64,000 bases of DNA from Desulfosarcina ovata subsp. ovata (GCF_009689005.1 NZ_AP021879.1:5861724-5925723); one strand, 5' to 3'. Shown: positions 1 to 8,896, counted from the stretch's first letter. Notes: a model not told the origin generated them from the letters alone. A program made the numbers and translations.

Positions 1-400
1 AATTTTATGGCACTACTTTGGCCGGCAAAATTTCAACATATTGTAATTATTAATAAAATAATTTCATATGTAGTAAAAAACGCGGTTCTTCAGCAATTTT
101 CCGGAAAAAAGTGACAAAGATGGGTTAAGAACCAAGACCAGGCTTGTCAGCATCATCCTGTTGGTTGGACGATGCGTCAAACGGGAATCCAGTATATGGA
201 TTTTTCTGAAAGCCCAAATCTTCCAAAACAAGCTCTTTCTGATGCCATGCCTGCCAGTTTCACACAATGTTGATCCATGTGTGAGGAAAAATCGTTTAAA
301 CGCGGGTGAACTTGTATAAATGCAGCCGGCTTTCCCATGTTTTTGGCGCAACGATGCCATATGCGATCTGCATCGGTTGAAGAAGTGGACGTTGATTGTG

Positions 401-1591
401 TCATGCGGCCAGTCTCCAGGGCTCGGTATGGCCGCCGCGGTAGACAAAAACGGTTCGAAGGATCTCCCCGCAATGCGGACAACGGGTTTCAGAAAGATCC
501 GGGAACATTTGGCGCAGCAACTCAATGGTCGTCGGTCGCTCAATTCCGGGGATATACGCCTTTTGGCCCAGACACGCTCGTGCCAGATTCAGTTTTTCCA
601 ACTGGGTTGGATGGAAAAGACCGTAGGATCTGACCAGATGCGTTCCTTTCTCCGGAACATGATCCAACAGACGACGGATAAACGTCTGTGCATCCAACTT
701 AAATGTCAGTTGATCATGCTTTTCCGGATGCGCATAGGCGATGGTTACCGTATCCCCATCATAACCCACAATCCGCTTTTCAGAGATCGGCCCCCGGCGG
801 ATGTACCGCCCGACGTATTTGAAAACGCCGTTGGCATGTTCGTAAGCCGGCTTGATTTCAGCGTGCCAGCTAACCCGTCCCAGCTTGTTGAGCAGGTTCA
901 AGCATTGCTGAACGCTCTTGCCCGGTGGAGGGGTCAGCACTTGATCCGACGGCTTCCGTCGACCCGTTTTGGTCAAAGGGTTGAAGCCTTCTTTAAGATA
1001 ATCGAGAAACTTGCCCCTGAACTTGGATGCCAACGCCGGCGTATACACCAACATGTCTTTCTTCGCGCTTACCCACCGACCATCATCGTTCAATCCCCCG
1101 GCGGTGATGATCAGATGCAGGTGACAATGCTTGTTAAGGTGATCGTCCCAGCTTTGGAATACGGCGATGACGCCGGGAAGCCCGCCCAACCATCGCAAGT
1201 CAGCAAGCATCTCACGTAATGAATGCCATGCGCTTTGCATCATAAGGCCGGTGAACAACCGGCGATTTACCGCCCAGATGGGGTGGAGGTCATGGCTGAT
1301 GGTAATCACACCATGAAAGTAGGGGCAATCAAGCGCCTGGGACCGTCTGCGCTCAAGCCACAATTGGGTCTCGGTCGAGCCGCACTGGGGACAAGACCGG
1401 TTCTTGCACGAATTGGGCAGGATCACCCGATAGTCGCCGTTCGGGCATTCATCGACATGAAACCCCTTTTCAGGAGTTTGGCAGGTCATGATGTCCCAGG
1501 CCGCCCGCCACTGCCGGCCATCTAAAATGCGGCCTTTCCGGTATTCCTCGAAATGATCGTTGAATATCTGCTGAACAATCCCGGCTTTCAT
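401..1591 (-). CDS. IS91-family transposase
   Basis: A 396-residue rolling-circle transposase of the IS91 type. The N-terminal third carries a zinc-binding module with paired cysteines (CKNRSCPQCG around residues 62-71). A histidine-rich HUH-type metal motif (HCHLHLII) follows near residue 157, then the segment KYVGRYIRRGPI, whose tyrosines are candidate nucleophiles. The C-terminus has another CPHC pair. The start overlaps the stop of the upstream 70-residue gene by four bases, suggesting translational coupling. It differs in sequence from the IS91-like transposase at 25010-26251, so the window holds two unrelated insertions of this family. Confidence 0.85.
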   Translation of the reverse strand: MKAGIVQQIFNDHFEEYRKGRILDGRQWRAAWDIMTCQTPEKGFHVDECPNGDYRVILPNSCKNRSCPQCGSTETQLWLERRRSQALDCPYFHGVITISHDLHPIWAVNRRLFTGLMMQSAWHSLREMLADLRWLGGLPGVIAVFQSWDDHLNKHCHLHLIITAGGLNDDGRWVSAKKDMLVYTPALASKFRGKFLDYLKEGFNPLTKTGRRKPSDQVLTPPPGKSVQQCLNLLNKLGRVSWHAEIKPAYEHANGVFKYVGRYIRRGPISEKRIVGYDGDTVTIAYAHPEKHDQLTFKLDAQTFIRRLLDHVPEKGTHLVRSYGLFHPTQLEKLNLARACLGQKAYIPGIERPTTIELLRQMFPDLSETRCPHCGEILRTVFVYRGGHTEPWRLAA

Positions 1592-1800
1592 TTTATTTCC
1601 ATGTCTGTCTTTACTTCCGCCTTACATTCCCTGATGATTTCCAGGGCACGTTTTTCACCATACTGGGCAACAATTTCATCCCACAATTCAGAGTTTTTCA
1701 CCTCTTTCTGGAAGTTCCTGGTAAACGTCTCCTGAAACTTATCAGAAAAGGATGCTTCGGATGTTCTTCTCAACTTCTTAAGTCGCTTTCCTTTGCCCAT
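1588..1800 (-). CDS. Small charged protein coupled to the IS91 transposase
   Basis: A 70-residue, lysine/arginine- and glutamate-rich protein of unknown function beginning MGKGKRLKKLRR. Its stop overlaps the transposase start as ATGA, which argues that it is an accessory gene of the IS91-like element. It also begins only about 40 bases downstream of an attC R' box, so it could instead be the gene of the next integron cassette with the transposase inserted behind it. I see no recognisable domain, signal peptide or membrane segment. Confidence 0.5.
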   Translation of the reverse strand: MGKGKRLKKLRRTSEASFSDKFQETFTRNFQKEVKNSELWDEIVAQYGEKRALEIIRECKAEVKTDMEIK

Positions 1801-1837
1801 TCTTTCAATCTACTTCCTGCTGCTCGGCAGCATTCGT

Positions 1838-1961
1838 CCAACGCTCAGCTTCAGCAGCCGCCAGCTGTAAATGTAAATAACTCAAAAGGACAGGACCTTG
1901 AAGAAAACGAATCTTTCTAAAACGGCACGGCCCTGGCGGTCTGCTGGAAGCTGTTGTTGGC
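1838..1961 (-). other. attC site of the SecA-like cassette
   Basis: On the minus strand R' is GTTGGAC (rc of 1838-1844 region, GTCCAACGC). The outer stem CAGCTTCAGCAGCCGCCAG (from 1846) pairs with CTGGCGGTCTGCTGGAAGC (from 1933) with a few unpaired bases, and the site closes at GTTGGCTT. It follows the stop of the membrane-protein gene. Its R'' does not complement the R' box of the preceding attC at 8284, unlike most cassettes here. Confidence 0.8.
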
Positions 1962-1995
1962 TTGTTCTTATATTACAGAATATTTTTTTAATGGA

Positions 1996-3699
1996 TCAAA
2001 AATTTATTTTTCTTAAATTCCGCTTTATTTGTTTTAAAAGTTCAGGGTGACACCACGCAAAGATTGAAACAGATAAAGCTATCCAAAACGATATAAATGT
2101 TAACATAACAAAATAATAATCTTTATTTGACAGGGCGATATTTAAATTAAACAACTTCAGAGCAATGCCAGTAGCACCAAAAACCAATACAGAAAAAATG
2201 AAGACACTACCGAATATTTGAATCATAGATAAGACTATTTGAGCTAAGCTTAATTCCTTTTCTTTTGTAATATACTTTGTTAGTATAACGATAGCCTTGA
2301 TATAATCTTTTCGAGTTTTGCAGCTGTCTAGGATACGAATGGCATCTTCTCTGAAACGCGAATCAACCAAATTAATAACAATTTCGTCTAAATTTAATGT
2401 GGAATAATCAGGGTTTGGGTTTATAATTGACAGCTCCTTGTTTGAAGAAATGATGTGTTTATTCTTCAATTTTGAATAGAGGATTTTACCATGGTGATTA
2501 AACTTAAGAAGCATATTTGGTATTTGATATGTTGCCATGAATAATAAAATTAAGCCGAATATACCATAATCAAATAGATAATCACCTTTTTGCAAATATT
2601 GATAAAGTATCCATTGCCCAAGCATTACGGCCATAACGAACAGGCAATAAAAAAAACTTCTGATTGTAATTCCCTTATAAATTTTTGATAAATATTGAAC
2701 GGTTTCTTCGCCCGGCCTTATTTTATCGAATACCCAATATTCGCGTTTAAGTGATTTCGCAATGATTGTAGGATCAAATTTAGATATAACACCTGATACT
2801 TCTGGACTTCGGAACAGAATGAATAGTATAGAAATGATAAGAAAAGCAATGCTCGATACAAAAAAAGGGCTATCTTTTGGCGGTTGTATCTTCGTTATAA
2901 TAAAAGATATAAATGAAAAGACTAAGATTGAATAAAAAACAGAGCCATTAATAAAATTGATGAATATCTTATCACCAATGAAGGGGAAAGAAAAGGCACT
3001 TCTTTCAAACTGCCTGCCGGAAATGTTCCAGACGATAGCTTTAAAGCTTTTTCTTATTACAAGCAAATGGACAAAATTTAGAAAGCATAGCGTTCCAAAT
3101 ACGATCCCAATTTTTAAATAGGCACCAGTAATAATATTTGCAAGAATAAACCGGTAAAGGATTATTAATCCAATAAGGCAAGGCAATCCGAACTCTAAAT
3201 CAATTAATTTTAGGGAAATAAATCGGCATAAAAAACCGCCTATCAGTATAAAGAAAAAAACGCAAATAGTGCTCATAATACCTGAAGCAACCACACCGTA
3301 ACGGAAAAACCATATAGTGGTAAGAATTGAAAGAGTTAACAAATATGTAAGCTCAAATTTGGTGATTTTCTTTATATTAGAAGAATCCCCCTTAAGCGAT
3401 AGTTTATAACCAACAACAAAGGACGATAGCAAACCTAAAGAAAAAATGCTGGCGTTTCTCAAAGCGAAACCAGTTAAAAAGGCATCGAATAGATCCAAAA
3501 GCCACCAGTCTTGGATAACCCGTGAAGCGACGTTTTTATCCGTAAAAGGGATCTGAAAATATTGAACTCCTAATACATACGCTGCACACCAAAAGCTTAT
3601 TTTGAAAATATTGAACCAGTATTCCTTTGAGGTTATACCGAGTAAAAGGGGAAAACCCCATTTTTTAAAATAACGCTCTTCTTGGAGTTTTGGCCACAC
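1996..3699 (-). CDS. Polytopic membrane protein next to the SecA-like ATPase
   Basis: A 567-residue protein with about a dozen hydrophobic stretches spread from residue 30 to the C-terminus, broken by a soluble-looking segment at roughly residues 300-345 and another at about 420-480. I do not recognise the family, and it does not resemble SecY in length or motifs that I can see. It starts 53 bases after the stop of the SecA-like gene with no terminator between them, and the attC follows its stop, so both genes travel in one cassette. The obvious hypothesis is a membrane partner for the SecA-like motor; nothing in the sequence proves it. Very A+T-rich compared with the chromosome to the right. 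Confidence 0.75.
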   Translation of the reverse strand: MWPKLQEERYFKKWGFPLLLGITSKEYWFNIFKISFWCAAYVLGVQYFQIPFTDKNVASRVIQDWWLLDLFDAFLTGFALRNASIFSLGLLSSFVVGYKLSLKGDSSNIKKITKFELTYLLTLSILTTIWFFRYGVVASGIMSTICVFFFILIGGFLCRFISLKLIDLEFGLPCLIGLIILYRFILANIITGAYLKIGIVFGTLCFLNFVHLLVIRKSFKAIVWNISGRQFERSAFSFPFIGDKIFINFINGSVFYSILVFSFISFIITKIQPPKDSPFFVSSIAFLIISILFILFRSPEVSGVISKFDPTIIAKSLKREYWVFDKIRPGEETVQYLSKIYKGITIRSFFYCLFVMAVMLGQWILYQYLQKGDYLFDYGIFGLILLFMATYQIPNMLLKFNHHGKILYSKLKNKHIISSNKELSIINPNPDYSTLNLDEIVINLVDSRFREDAIRILDSCKTRKDYIKAIVILTKYITKEKELSLAQIVLSMIQIFGSVFIFSVLVFGATGIALKLFNLNIALSNKDYYFVMLTFISFWIALSVSIFAWCHPELLKQIKRNLRKINF

Positions 3700-3752
3700 G
3701 TCTTTTCTCCATCTTTATCATGTTACTCAATAAAAAATAAAAATTTCCGAAA

Positions 3753-6116
3753 CTAACTTAATTCTTGCAACTGGCCTTGTTCTACAAGTTTAACACGTAA
3801 TAAGATTGCTAAGGACTCTGCCTCAATGGCTTCAATAAGGCTGTCGTATAGTTTGCTGCTTTCTATATTATACCAATCGATAAAATCCATTTTTCTATAT
3901 ATATTCATTGACATTTTTGATTTAAGGGTATCTATAGCCAACAAATGCTTTGACCAGCAATTATCAATTGTCTGAAGAGTTATAAAGCGAAATAGATTCG
4001 AAAATTCGCCACTTCCTATTTCTTTCTTTTTCTTTTCAATAAGTCCAATCAAAACGTTGATCGTCCAGACGAATACTTCTTTTTTCAATAGCTGTTTTCT
4101 GCTCACAAAAGAATTAACAATTTCCTGACCTACGAGATATGATATATCTCTTAATAGATCTTCAAAGTTTTTTTTAGATAATTTACGATTAAAAAAAATT
4201 AATTTACGATTTATTATATTAGTAATGATGGTATTTAGAGAATCGAAAGCATCTTCCTGAATAAGTATTGTTTTTCTTAAACCATAGATTTCATTTCGAT
4301 GTTTATCGAGTATGTTATCGTATTCATAAAGATTCTTTCGAATGAGGAAATTATGCCTTTCAACTTTATTTTGTGCATTGTTGATTGCTTTGCTGATTAA
4401 CCGGTTTTCAATGGCCTCGCCATCCTCCATTCCTAACTTTTCCATCATGCGCCCAATTACTTCACCCCCAAAGATCAGAAGAAATTCATCTTCTAATGAA
4501 AGTGCAAACTGCGTTACCCCTGGTTTGCCATGCCTTGCAGTACGACCCTTTAATTGACTGTCTATGCGTCTTGATTCCTGCCTTTCAATTCCTAAAACAA
4601 AAAGACCACCACTTCTTTCAACAGCACTTTCAATTTTTATGTCAGTGCCTCGTCCGGCCATTTTTGCAGCTATTGTGACTGCACCTATTTTGCCTGCGTT
4701 TTCTAATATTTCTGATTCCATCATGTGATGTTTTGCATGTAGCAATTCATATCGAATACTGACAGAACGTAGTCTATTTGCTAATTGCTCAGCTGCTGCT
4801 AATGAGAGTGTGCCAATTAAAATGGGCTGCCCCGTTCTATTGATTCGTTGGATCAAATCTACAGCCGATTCATATAGTTCTTCTTTTGTTCTATAAATCA
4901 GATCATTTTTATCAATTCGAAGTTTATTAAATCGAGAGGGAATACAAACAACATCTTTACCATATAACTGGTCATATTCCGCCTCATCATATGCTGCCGT
5001 ACCTGACATTCCGGACAAGGCTTTGTATTTTTGGAAATATTTTTGAAAGGTAATCTTTGCGATTTCGACGGTTTCTGTGGAAAGAGGCAATTCATGCTTT
5101 AGTTCAAGCGCTTGGTGTAGCCCGCCTCCAAATTTAGAGTTGTATCTGGGCCTCCCTGTTAGCTCATCTATAATAACAACATTCTCGTTTTGAATAAAAT
5201 AGTCAATATCTTCATGGTACAGCTTGTATGCCTTAATAGCATTCTCCATTGCTGGAATGAATCCGCGGAGTTTATTGTCTTTTAACAACCTGGGATCATA
5301 GATATTGGACACATTTAGGATTTTTTCTAACTTCGAAATGCCACACTGGTTTATCTCAATGGTCTTGTCCTTGTAGTTAATGAAATAATCATTAATTTCT
5401 TCTAAAATTTCGGACATTATCTGATTAGCAAGTATAAATCTTTCCTTATCTGATTGCGAATCTTTTGAGATAACACAAGGCGTTCTGGCCTCGTCAATTA
5501 GAATGCTATCGATCTCATCAATAATAACCGAATTAAAGTTCGTGTCTACCATCTGCTCAATATCAATTTCTAAATTGTCTCTAAGATAGTTGAAAATATA
5601 GTCATTAGCAGATCCATAAATCACATCACAATTATATGCTTTTGTATTTGAACAGTCCACCAATTGGAATTCATCCGAATCATTGTTTGAGGCGAAGTAT
5701 TTTTTATCTTGCAAAAGAGCAACGGTTATACCCAGAGAGTGATATAACGGCCCCATCCACTCAGCGTCTCTTTTTGCCAAGTACTCATTCGCGGTGACCA
5801 TGTGTACATTCCTATTAGCAATATATTTTAAAAAGGCCGCAACAGCACCTGATAGGGTTTTGCCTTCCCCGTTAGGCATGTCAACAATTTTACCACTAAA
5901 CAAAGCCATTCCAGCGCAAAGTTGCTCATCGTAAGGAATCTCACCTAGTGTTCTTTTGCATGTTTCCTTGAAACATACTAGGCCTTCGATAAAATATTGC
6001 ATTTCACTCACTCGTAATATGGAATACAAATCAGAAAGGTTATTTTTCAATTTAATAGATTGTTTTAGACAATATGGTTGAACGTTAACCAAGACGGCAA
6101 TAAAAAGGCCTGCCAA
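3753..6116 (-). CDS. SecA-like translocase ATPase, 5' end displaced by an IS1111 insertion
   Basis: A divergent SecA/SecA2-type motor ATPase. It has the Walker A segment MPNGEGKTL, the following TANEYLAKRDAEWM, the Walker B region DEIDSILIDEARTP, the preprotein cross-linking region with GMSGTAAYDE, and the second motor domain with AGRGTDIKI and QLKGRTARHGKPG. The C-terminal cysteine zinc finger typical of housekeeping SecA is absent. Native coding sequence ends at 6066; the first 17 residues of the present frame come from the IS end. Joining 6066 across the two-base core to 7830 restores a 786-residue protein starting at an ATG at 7874 or 7862, overlapping the upstream winged-helix gene. The IS supplies an in-frame ATG (6116), so a nearly full-length hybrid could still be made. 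Confidence 0.85.
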   Translation of the reverse strand: MAGLFIAVLVNVQPYCLKQSIKLKNNLSDLYSILRVSEMQYFIEGLVCFKETCKRTLGEIPYDEQLCAGMALFSGKIVDMPNGEGKTLSGAVAAFLKYIANRNVHMVTANEYLAKRDAEWMGPLYHSLGITVALLQDKKYFASNNDSDEFQLVDCSNTKAYNCDVIYGSANDYIFNYLRDNLEIDIEQMVDTNFNSVIIDEIDSILIDEARTPCVISKDSQSDKERFILANQIMSEILEEINDYFINYKDKTIEINQCGISKLEKILNVSNIYDPRLLKDNKLRGFIPAMENAIKAYKLYHEDIDYFIQNENVVIIDELTGRPRYNSKFGGGLHQALELKHELPLSTETVEIAKITFQKYFQKYKALSGMSGTAAYDEAEYDQLYGKDVVCIPSRFNKLRIDKNDLIYRTKEELYESAVDLIQRINRTGQPILIGTLSLAAAEQLANRLRSVSIRYELLHAKHHMMESEILENAGKIGAVTIAAKMAGRGTDIKIESAVERSGGLFVLGIERQESRRIDSQLKGRTARHGKPGVTQFALSLEDEFLLIFGGEVIGRMMEKLGMEDGEAIENRLISKAINNAQNKVERHNFLIRKNLYEYDNILDKHRNEIYGLRKTILIQEDAFDSLNTIITNIINRKLIFFNRKLSKKNFEDLLRDISYLVGQEIVNSFVSRKQLLKKEVFVWTINVLIGLIEKKKKEIGSGEFSNLFRFITLQTIDNCWSKHLLAIDTLKSKMSMNIYRKMDFIDWYNIESSKLYDSLIEAIEAESLAILLRVKLVEQGQLQELS

Positions 6117-6190
6117 ACCTTGAAAACGTGGGTTATAGTGAGCGGTCCGTAAAAAACCTAACTACAGAGCCAAAATCAAGGAGGCAGGCC

Positions 6191-7309
6191 ATGAACAAGA
6201 TAGTAAAGTATGTTGGTTTAGATGTCCACAAAGATTCGATTACCATTGCTATCGCCGATGAAGGACGTGACGGAAACGTTCGAGTGTATGGAAAAATCAG
6301 CAACGACCTGGGGCAGATTGATAACGTCATGCGAAAACTGATTTCACAAAACGCCGAATTGCATTGTGTTTACGAAGCAGGTCCGTGCGGATATCCGATC
6401 TATAGGCATTTAACAAGCAAGGGGATCGATTGCGTTGTCGTTGCTCCAGCGTTGATCCCCAAAAAAACAGGTGATCGGGTTAAGAATGATCGCCGTGATG
6501 CAACCCACCTGGCGACGCTCCACCGTTCCGGAGAACTGACGCCGGTGTATGTCCCCGATCAGGCCGATGAAGCGCTTCGTGACCTGGTACGTGCACGAAA
6601 AGACATCCAAATATCGCTCCGCAAAGTCAAACAACAGATCAATGCCTTTTTATTGCGACAAGGAATCAGTTATCCAGGTAAAAGCAAATGGGGTAAAGCT
6701 CATTTAAATTGGCTGGCGGAGCTGAAAATGCAGCATCCTGCCCAGCATATTGCCCTTACCGAATACCTGGACGCCATGGAAGACCATGAGGCCCGCGTTA
6801 AGCGCATCGAAAAAGCGATTGAGCAATGTTGCCAAACCAGTCGACTGCTTCCGGTTATCGAGGCTCTGCAAGCGCTCAGGGGGATTTCTTTGCTCAGCGC
6901 GGTGACCGTCGTCGCTGAACTGGGGGATCTGAGCCGTTTCGATACGCCGGCACAGCTGATGGCCTATTTGGGTCTGATCCCATCGGAGCATTCAAGCGGT
7001 GGCACCATCAAAAAAGGCCCCATTACCAAAACCGGCAATACCCATGCCCGCAGGACGTTGATCGAATCGGCTCAGGCCTATCGTATGCCGGCCCGGAAAA
7101 GTAAGGCGATCCGTAAACGCCAGGAAGGCTTGCCGGACGATGTTTTGGATATTGCCTGGAATGCACAGCTACGACTATGCCACCGCTACCGCAGGTTGAT
7201 TGCAAAGGGCAAAAACCATAACGTGGTCATCACCGCGATTGCACGCGAGTTGGCCGGTTTCATCTGGGCCATTGCCCGGGCTGTTCCAATCGTGGCCGCT
7301 GAAAGATGA
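6191..7309 (+). CDS. IS110-family transposase (DEDD/serine type), copy 1
   Basis: A 372-residue transposase. The N-terminal RuvC-like DEDD domain shows VGLDVHKDS at the start, YEAGPCGY near residue 60 and KNDRRDATHLA near residue 95. The C-terminal Tnp_20 domain contains LRGISLLSAVTVVAELGD and YLGLIPSEHSSGG with the conserved serine. The start is ATG 6191, which has AAGGAGG six bases upstream; a longer frame back to 6128 lacks such a site. It is nearly identical to copy 2, differing at a handful of positions. Confidence 0.93.
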   Translation: MNKIVKYVGLDVHKDSITIAIADEGRDGNVRVYGKISNDLGQIDNVMRKLISQNAELHCVYEAGPCGYPIYRHLTSKGIDCVVVAPALIPKKTGDRVKNDRRDATHLATLHRSGELTPVYVPDQADEALRDLVRARKDIQISLRKVKQQINAFLLRQGISYPGKSKWGKAHLNWLAELKMQHPAQHIALTEYLDAMEDHEARVKRIEKAIEQCCQTSRLLPVIEALQALRGISLLSAVTVVAELGDLSRFDTPAQLMAYLGLIPSEHSSGGTIKKGPITKTGNTHARRTLIESAQAYRMPARKSKAIRKRQEGLPDDVLDIAWNAQLRLCHRYRRLIAKGKNHNVVITAIARELAGFIWAIARAVPIVAAER

Positions 7310-7560
7310 TTTGTTATAGCGTGGAAACCCAGGCCTATCAAGGCCAAGCCCTAAAGGGTGCTCCCTAAGGTCGCAGCCTTGACAGCCCTGACTTTCCACG
7401 CTGGGTGGGAATTAGCGACGGCGAGAGAAGCGCGACTGTTGCTCCGGCTCAAGAAGCTGGATAAGTACTTCTCTATAATCGATGATGCAAATAGAAAAAG
7501 AACTTATTGATTTTAAAAATGCTCAAGAAAGGATCGGCTTTATCAAAGAACAAATATAGC

Positions 7561-7760
7561 CATCGAGCTTTTGGATAGGGGCGCGGTCGCGGTTTGGAGA
7601 ACCCTCGAAAAAGCTATCGGAATAGGCCTTCAGGCCGAAACTCCCGTCTTTAGACCGAGGCAGCTCCACGACGAAGCCTAGTCATGCGGTATCCAATCCG
7701 CGAATATCAGAGTGCTCTACCGTCGTTATTGCAGACCCCGCCTCTATCCAAACGCTCGAT
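7561..7760 (+). ncRNA. Candidate bridge RNA of IS1111 copy 1
   Basis: The 520 bases after the transposase have no gene. Within them, 7561-7583 (CATCGAGCTTTTGGATAGGG..) pairs with 7738-7760 in about 21 of 23 positions, enclosing some 150 bases with inner hairpins such as GCGG/CCGC around 7686. IS110-family elements use a structured bridge RNA encoded next to the transposase, placed downstream in IS1111-type members. The stretch AAAAAGCTAT (7608-7617) could pair with the deduced target TTAGCTT. The transcript itself is inferred. Confidence 0.6.
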
Positions 7761-8262
7761 GAAAATTATTGGCCCAAGTTTTTTGGGTATGGATAGGTTT
7801 TTCTCTTGACAAGTGTTCAACCATATCAGCTTTATAATCAATTGATTCCTGTAAGTTATCATTTTCAACATCATCAGTTATTTCTTGGGCAGTTAATTCT
7901 ACTTCCTTTTTTTGTTTGCGGTCACCTATGCCCATCCATTGCCTACGATTGTGGTAAAGACTAAGCAAATCATCTTTCGATAAATCCGTGTTAAAGCCTT
8001 TTTCAGTTAGGCTCCAAACACCTCTTTGTGAAGAATCGATAAACCCAATTTTTACGAGAACCATTCTTGCCCAATGAATTTGGTTTTTTATTCTCGATTG
8101 GCCGCTTTGAAGGAGGTCTTCGAGTTCATCCTCAGATATGTTTAATCTTTCAATTACCAAATCTGTAACTTCTGATGATCGTCCAGACCCTCCAAGTGAC
8201 CTTAGGACTTGAATTATAGGACTGATAAAACGAAAGTGTTGGGGGAGATTTTGGTTTGTCAT
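7744..8262 (-). CDS. Winged-helix (Mrr N-terminal-like) protein, 3' end displaced by IS1111
   Basis: Native coding runs 8262 to 7830; the last 29 residues of the present frame are IS sequence. The first 90 residues resemble the Mrr N-terminal winged-helix domain found in front of restriction endonuclease domains (GSGRSSEVTDLV, NQIHWARMVLVKIGFID, RGVWSLTEKGF). Joining 7830 to 6066 across the AG/CT core gives a 149-residue protein ending AKTIY at a TAA at 6052, so the nuclease domain appears never to have been there. It would overlap the SecA-like start by about 50-62 bases. Role unknown; a regulator or DNA-sensing partner of the SecA-like cassette is one possibility. Confidence 0.7.
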   Translation of the reverse strand: MTNQNLPQHFRFISPIIQVLRSLGGSGRSSEVTDLVIERLNISEDELEDLLQSGQSRIKNQIHWARMVLVKIGFIDSSQRGVWSLTEKGFNTDLSKDDLLSLYHNRRQWMGIGDRKQKKEVELTAQEITDDVENDNLQESIDYKADMVEHLSREKPIHTQKTWANNFHRAFG

Positions 8263-8283
8263 TTTTTTACCTTCTTTGAAACC

Positions 8284-8409
8284 GAACGCAGAATTAAGGG
8301 GCCGGGAGGCGATAACCGAAAACTATGCAAAAGACATAAAGTTCGACCCAACATAAATTTGAAAGTCGGCACAGCATTTCCCGGTCCCACTTAAATGACA
8401 GGTTAGGGT
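8284..8409 (-). other. attC site (GGGGCCGGG type)
   Basis: R' on the minus strand is GTTCGGT. The inner arms AAGGGGCCGGG and CCCGGTCCC.CTTAA face each other, and R'' is CCCTAAC at 8402-8408. It belongs to the 146-residue gene ending at 8436. R'' complements the R' of the neighbouring attC at 8901 (GTTAGGG). Confidence 0.9.
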
Positions 8410-8435
8410 TACAAGAAATTTCAATGAAGCTATAT

Positions 8436-8876
8436 TCATTCGTAGTTGGTATCTTTTTGAAGAGTACCCTCGCGAACATAATTATTCAAGTCATCCACAA
8501 ATTTAGTCCTAAATACAAACCTATTAAAGATAATTTCTTCCCAAATTAGAACAACCTTCTGACTCTCGAATATTTTCTTGAGATATGGAGATAAACCTGC
8601 ATTTTTTTGAAACCGATACAACTCTTGCATGGTTCGTAGAATCGACAGCATATATGCGATTTCTTGAGCATTTGTATTACATCTTTTTAATAGGTTTTCA
8701 TCGACGCTGTAAAGATCTAATAATTCAGGATTATCTTTAATCAAGGATTCCGCTTCTCGAAGCCTTGTATAGCTTGTTGACCATTTTAATAGCTGTCTGT
8801 TATCGACGAAGGAATAATATGCAATGGCTACTGCAACAATTGATATTACAATAGGGAATATTAAAAATATATCCAT
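8436..8876 (-). CDS. Membrane-anchored protein of unknown function (cassette gene)
   Basis: A 146-residue cassette gene. Residues 4-24 form one hydrophobic segment, probably an N-terminal membrane anchor, and the rest looks soluble and mostly helical. I recognise no family. The gene fills its cassette: start about 20 bases inside the R' box of the preceding attC and stop 27 bases before its own attC. It probably depends on transcription from the integron promoter or read-through, as no terminator or good promoter is evident. Confidence 0.65.
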   Translation of the reverse strand: MDIFLIFPIVISIVAVAIAYYSFVDNRQLLKWSTSYTRLREAESLIKDNPELLDLYSVDENLLKRCNTNAQEIAYMLSILRTMQELYRFQKNAGLSPYLKKIFESQKVVLIWEEIIFNRFVFRTKFVDDLNNYVREGTLQKDTNYE

Positions 8877-8896
8877 TCAAAGTTACCTTTAATTTG

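Larger units (their letters stand above)
84..1800 (-). mobile_element. IS91-like element at the distal edge of the integron array (limits approximate)
   Basis: The element is defined by an IS91-type transposase gene reading leftward and a small gene coupled to it. The roughly 400 bases to the left hold no convincing gene. They contain the inverted pair GGTTCTT (84-90) and AAGAACC (127-133), which could belong to the replication origin or terminator end of a rolling-circle element. I could not fix either end. It lies beyond the last attC I can see, so it probably sits inside, or ends, the next cassette. Confidence 0.55.
6069..7829 (+). mobile_element. IS110-family (IS1111 subgroup) insertion sequence, copy 1
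   Basis: A 1761-bp element, the same length as copy 2. A perfect 12-bp subterminal inverted repeat, ATATGGTTGAAC, lies at 6072-6083 with its complement at 7815-7826. An AG dinucleotide sits at both junctions (6067-6068 and 7828-7829), read as the exchanged core. Subterminal repeats and a long non-coding stretch downstream of the transposase mark the IS1111 subgroup. The deduced empty site reads TTAGCTTTAT, one base different from copy 2. Confidence 0.9.

Noticed and set aside
64..543. Minus-strand frame of 159 codons at the left edge
   Set aside because: Overlaps the 3' part of the transposase gene and the element end in another frame; composition is not protein-like.
320..1219. Long plus-strand frame of 299 codons
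   Set aside because: It lies antisense to the IS91 transposase, whose zinc and HUH motifs are clear; no independent motif.
6069..7829. Deletion between two IS1111 copies that fused unrelated genes
   Set aside because: At first the flanks looked unrelated (winged-helix versus SecA-like). But rejoining the flanks restores both frames to exact lengths and the same TTAGCTTWAT target as copy 2, so a simple insertion is the better reading.
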